The notes under the pieces are model-generated. The model saw only the letters and a program-made list of their open reading frames with translations. It searched no databases and was not told where the DNA came from. Below are positions 61,837-64,000 of a stretch of DNA of 64,000 nt, piece by piece. Position 1 is the stretch's first letter, and every line of letters starts with the position of its first letter. The DNA is from Arthrobacter jinronghuae (GTDB taxonomy: Bacteria > Actinomycetota > Actinomycetes > Actinomycetales > Micrococcaceae), in assembly GCF_025244825.1 (NCBI RefSeq), contig NZ_CP104263.1:3286001-3350000 (forward strand). Reading direction: 5' to 3'. The position numbers were made by a program, and so were the translations under genes.

Positions 61837-62823
61837 TTAGGTGGCAGGTGTGGCATCCCTGCCCGGGAAGCTCAGCACGGGCCGCTTCCAGGCCGCCCAC
61901 GCACTGAGGACGCCAATCAACGAGCAACCGACGTAGAAGATTTCGGGCTGTATCCCGACCAGTCCGATAGTGCTGTTGCCCCCAAGCATCAGGAACATGC
62001 CCGAAAGCGGGAGGGACATCAGGGGGATGAGGACAAGGCAAGCCCAGGGTCGCGCCTTCGGCCCGGCAGCGGCCAGAAGCGCGGCAAGGACCACCAGCTC
62101 CAGAGCCCACCAGGCCAACCGTTGGTCGTTTATGAGGAAAGGGCCACCCCAGAAGGTGCGCTGCGCCCCGCCGCCTTGAAGATAGCTGGTGAGGGTGAAG
62201 AAAACGCCAAGTACGGGCGCGCCGATGAGTACAACCTTTCGGAGCACGGGAGTCCGGATGGGGTCACCGGACAACGCCAGCAGGCCCGTTACGCCAAAGA
62301 AGGCAAAAACCAGCGGATGAACGGGGATAGGTGGATCCGTAACTCCGAGGATGACCGCCAGGGCGACGCTTGCAGCGACGGAAGCCAGCTGCAGTCCTAT
62401 GGCAGTAGTGCGTCGTCCGAATGCCCGGGCTCCGAACGCAACGATGGTCAGGATAAAAACGATGACTGCGGGAGTGGTGAACGCCCCGAACGGATGATCC
62501 ACCAGGTTGTAGCTGTTCCAGCGGAACCACCGTCCCACCTCGCCGAGGACCATCATCACCAGTGCGAGCGCGGTACCGGAGATAGCCCCGACGGCAGCCA
62601 TCCGGTCCCGACGGCGACTCGGCAGGACCTGGTTCACACGTGCAAGTGTTCCGTGCAAGACCATTTGTAAAAGTTCCAAGCGGGTTGGCTTCCCTCTCCC
62701 CTCACCCGCCGCGACATCAAGCATCACACCCAGGAATTCCTCGCCGTGCCGCGCGCGCCAGCCGGCAGGGTAGGCGCGCAGTGCCCGTCGATACCTCTCC
62801 TCCATTGCAGCTGATCCGTTCAT
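61837..62823 (-). CDS. Membrane protein downstream of PadR regulator
   Basis: A 328-residue protein. The N-terminus (YRRALRAYPAGWRARHGEEFLGVMLDV) is the cytosolic head found in proteins encoded with PadR regulators, and about eight hydrophobic helices follow. The function is unknown; such pairs often respond to envelope or drug stress. Its start overlaps the padR stop by 4 nt. Confidence 0.82.
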   Translation of the reverse strand: MNGSAAMEERYRRALRAYPAGWRARHGEEFLGVMLDVAAGEGRGKPTRLELLQMVLHGTLARVNQVLPSRRRDRMAAVGAISGTALALVMMVLGEVGRWFRWNSYNLVDHPFGAFTTPAVIVFILTIVAFGARAFGRRTTAIGLQLASVAASVALAVILGVTDPPIPVHPLVFAFFGVTGLLALSGDPIRTPVLRKVVLIGAPVLGVFFTLTSYLQGGGAQRTFWGGPFLINDQRLAWWALELVVLAALLAAAGPKARPWACLVLIPLMSLPLSGMFLMLGGNSTIGLVGIQPEIFYVGCSLIGVLSAWAAWKRPVLSFPGRDATPAT

Positions 62824-63158
62824 GCCAGCGCCCCCTTGGTCCTGATGCGTAGGCTCTGCCGGGCGGCAGCTGCGGCGGCCACCATCCGGTCCGCCTCCCT
62901 GTTTAATGCGTCGGCTCCGTCGTCCGTCAGTGCGTAGTACCGGCGAAGCCGTCCCGCCACTACTTCCTCGCCGGCGTCCTGCACCAGACCCTCCTCCTGA
63001 AGGCGGTCCAATGTCGTATAGAGGCTGCCGGGCTTGAGCGACACCCTCCCGCCGGAAAGCTTCTTGGTTTCCGTCAGCAGGGAGTAGCCGTGGTGCCTGC
63101 CCTTGGCTAAGGCTGTCAGGATCAGGAAGGTCGGTTCGCGCATCTCTCGGGTGCTCAT
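62820..63158 (-). CDS. PadR family transcriptional regulator
   Basis: A 112-residue winged-helix regulator. Its features are REPTFLILTALAKGRHHGYSLL at the start, then VSLKPGSLYTTLDRLQEEGLV and a GRLRRYYALTDDG wing. It controls itself and the overlapping membrane-protein gene. The ATG at 63158 is chosen; a frame to 63182 includes a poor upstream start. Confidence 0.9.
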   Translation of the reverse strand: MSTREMREPTFLILTALAKGRHHGYSLLTETKKLSGGRVSLKPGSLYTTLDRLQEEGLVQDAGEEVVAGRLRRYYALTDDGADALNREADRMVAAAAAARQSLRIRTKGALA

Positions 63159-63169
63159 GGAAGCAATAT

Positions 63170-63182
63170 ATGTATATGACAT
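63170..63182 (-). promoter_or_regulatory. Possible PadR operator
   Basis: ATGTATATGACAT has ATGT and ACAT half-sites 5 bp apart, just upstream of the padR start. Known PadR sites have the same half-sites with wider spacing. Confidence 0.35.
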
Positions 63183-63221
63183 GAGTATGGCAAGGACTTT
63201 CGGCCGCGATCACGACGTCCG

Positions 63222-63307
63222 AATCCCTGCGGTTTGTCCGGATCCCTGCGCCGCGCAGCGCAGGGATTGCCACAAACCGCAGGGTTTTTCCCAAACCGCA
63301 GGGAATC
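63222..63307 (+). repeat. 86-bp palindromic intergenic repeat
   Basis: This is the second same-orientation copy of the element at 61722, with the palindrome at 63242-63267 interrupted by one changed base. An additional half-element, GCCACAAACCGCAGGGAATC, follows at about 63353-63372. The 437-bp gap (63159-63595) holds only these repeats and the leader of the GNAT gene. Confidence 0.92.
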
Positions 63308-63595
63308 TCGCCCGGATCGCCGAGTTGCGCTGCCGCACGGGAGGTCACTTGCCACAAACCGCAGGGAATCGGGACCCGCAAGCCCTGGCAGCGGTGCAGC
63401 AACCGCGACCCAGCTTGCCGGTGTCCGCCGTCACGGCGGGCACCGGTTAGACTCTGGCTGAGAAGACGCGGCGGGTGCCACCAGCTGCAACGCGGCGGGT
63501 CGCCGACGCCGCCCCCTGCCGGGGCAGGCAACAGCACTTCGTCCCTAAAACACCCCGGAGCCCCGTCTCCGTTTCAAAGCTGGAAGAAGTAGAAA

Positions 63596-64000
63596 TGCCC
63601 GGTTCCACCCCTACCCCGCCGCCGATCCGGCTTCCGGGTCCGGTGCCGTTCACAGGTGCGGGCCAGCAGGCGACGACGGCGGCCCTGCCCCTTATCCCGG
63701 ACATCCGCGACACGCATCCCGCCGTCCGGGGCGGGCAGGACGGACCGCCCGCCCTCGATCCGCACCGGGTGAGCGTCCTCCGCGATGATCCGGGCAAAGG
63801 GGATGTCCGGGCCCTGCTCGCAGAGAACCGTGATCTGCTGTATCCCGCCGGAACAGTCGCCGCGGGCCTGACTCCGCCGTCCCTTCGGGACCCCTCGGTC
63901 ACTTTCTGGACGGTCCGGGAAGACGGTGCCCTGCTGGGCTGCGGCGCGTTGAAGGAACTTCCTCCCCTGTTCGGAGGCGCACCGGGTGAATACGGCGAAA
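63596..64000 (+). CDS. GNAT family N-acetyltransferase, cut by window end
   Basis: The first 135 codons. A Pro/Gly-rich, non-conserved leader of about 60 residues precedes a GNAT start (RVSVLRDDPGKGDVRALLAE) and VTFWTVREDGALLGCGALKEL, which is the second strand of the fold. A GAAGAAG-like Shine-Dalgarno lies before the ATG at 63596. The remainder, with the acetyl-CoA site, is outside the window. The true start could be later if the leader is not translated. Confidence 0.75.

Overview
The window is high-GC actinobacterial chromosome. Gene content points to a Micrococcales soil bacterium close to Arthrobacter: DinB/mycothiol-type proteins, a high-GC tmRNA with tag AKPMRTDFALAA, DUF6282/DUF6986-type proteins, many GTG starts and TGA/ATG overlaps. 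The genus is inferred, since no 16S rRNA lies in the window. No phage, insertion sequence, CRISPR array or replication origin was found. Genes are mostly short operons on both strands, with strong hairpin terminators between convergent units.

Layout. 0-4.4 kb: GtrA protein, then a four-gene operon (DUF6282 hydrolase-like protein, ABC ATPase, permease, lipoprotein binding protein) for an unknown small organic substrate. 4.5-9.9 kb: succinate-semialdehyde dehydrogenase-like enzyme, TRIC channel, glucose dehydrogenase-like enzyme, tmRNA and small membrane proteins. 10-18 kb: nucleoside kinase-like protein, SMP-30 lactonase, a non-coding tandem array of 114-bp units, APC permease, small membrane proteins, Nramp transporter and thioredoxin reductase. 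18-25 kb: acetyltransferases, an ABC-2 exporter, a frameshifted small gene, tRNA-Ala(CGC), a Cys-rich four-helix copper protein and a DinB protein. 25-34 kb: IclR regulator, a TPC-type P1B ATPase behind a possible iron box, CorA, MFS transporter, manganese catalase, S10 peptidase and methyltransferase. 34-40.6 kb: stress-type genes (membrane protein with charged disordered N-terminus, SDR, universal stress protein), a second tandem array (101-bp units) and a TetR/MFS efflux pair.

41-56.4 kb is a nearly complete purine-to-ureide degradation locus. The minus-strand operon runs OHCU decarboxylase, HIU hydrolase, uricase, xanthine/uracil-type permease, DUF6986 lyase-like protein, ureidoglycine aminohydrolase, then a fused hydroxypyruvate-isomerase-like/allantoinase protein. 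The divergent plus-strand genes encode XdhC, the FAD subunit and a fused 2Fe-2S/molybdopterin xanthine dehydrogenase. Together these convert hypoxanthine or xanthine to urate, allantoin and ureidoglycolate. Allantoate amidohydrolase and glyoxylate carboligase are not in the window.

56.5-60.6 kb looks like an acquired island of visibly lower GC. It encodes a small trypco2-like protein followed by a large protein with an N-terminal trypsin-like protease, a P-loop NTPase and about fourteen Sel1-like repeats. This architecture matches predicted biological-conflict (defence-like) systems. In this sequence the repeat array is interrupted by a single C-to-T nonsense change, and a 14-C tract sits in a reading frame just downstream. 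60.6-64 kb: a DapA-like aldolase, a degraded EamA transporter tail, a PadR-regulated membrane protein, two copies of an 86-bp palindromic intergenic repeat (a third is at 40.6 kb), and a GNAT gene cut by the window end.
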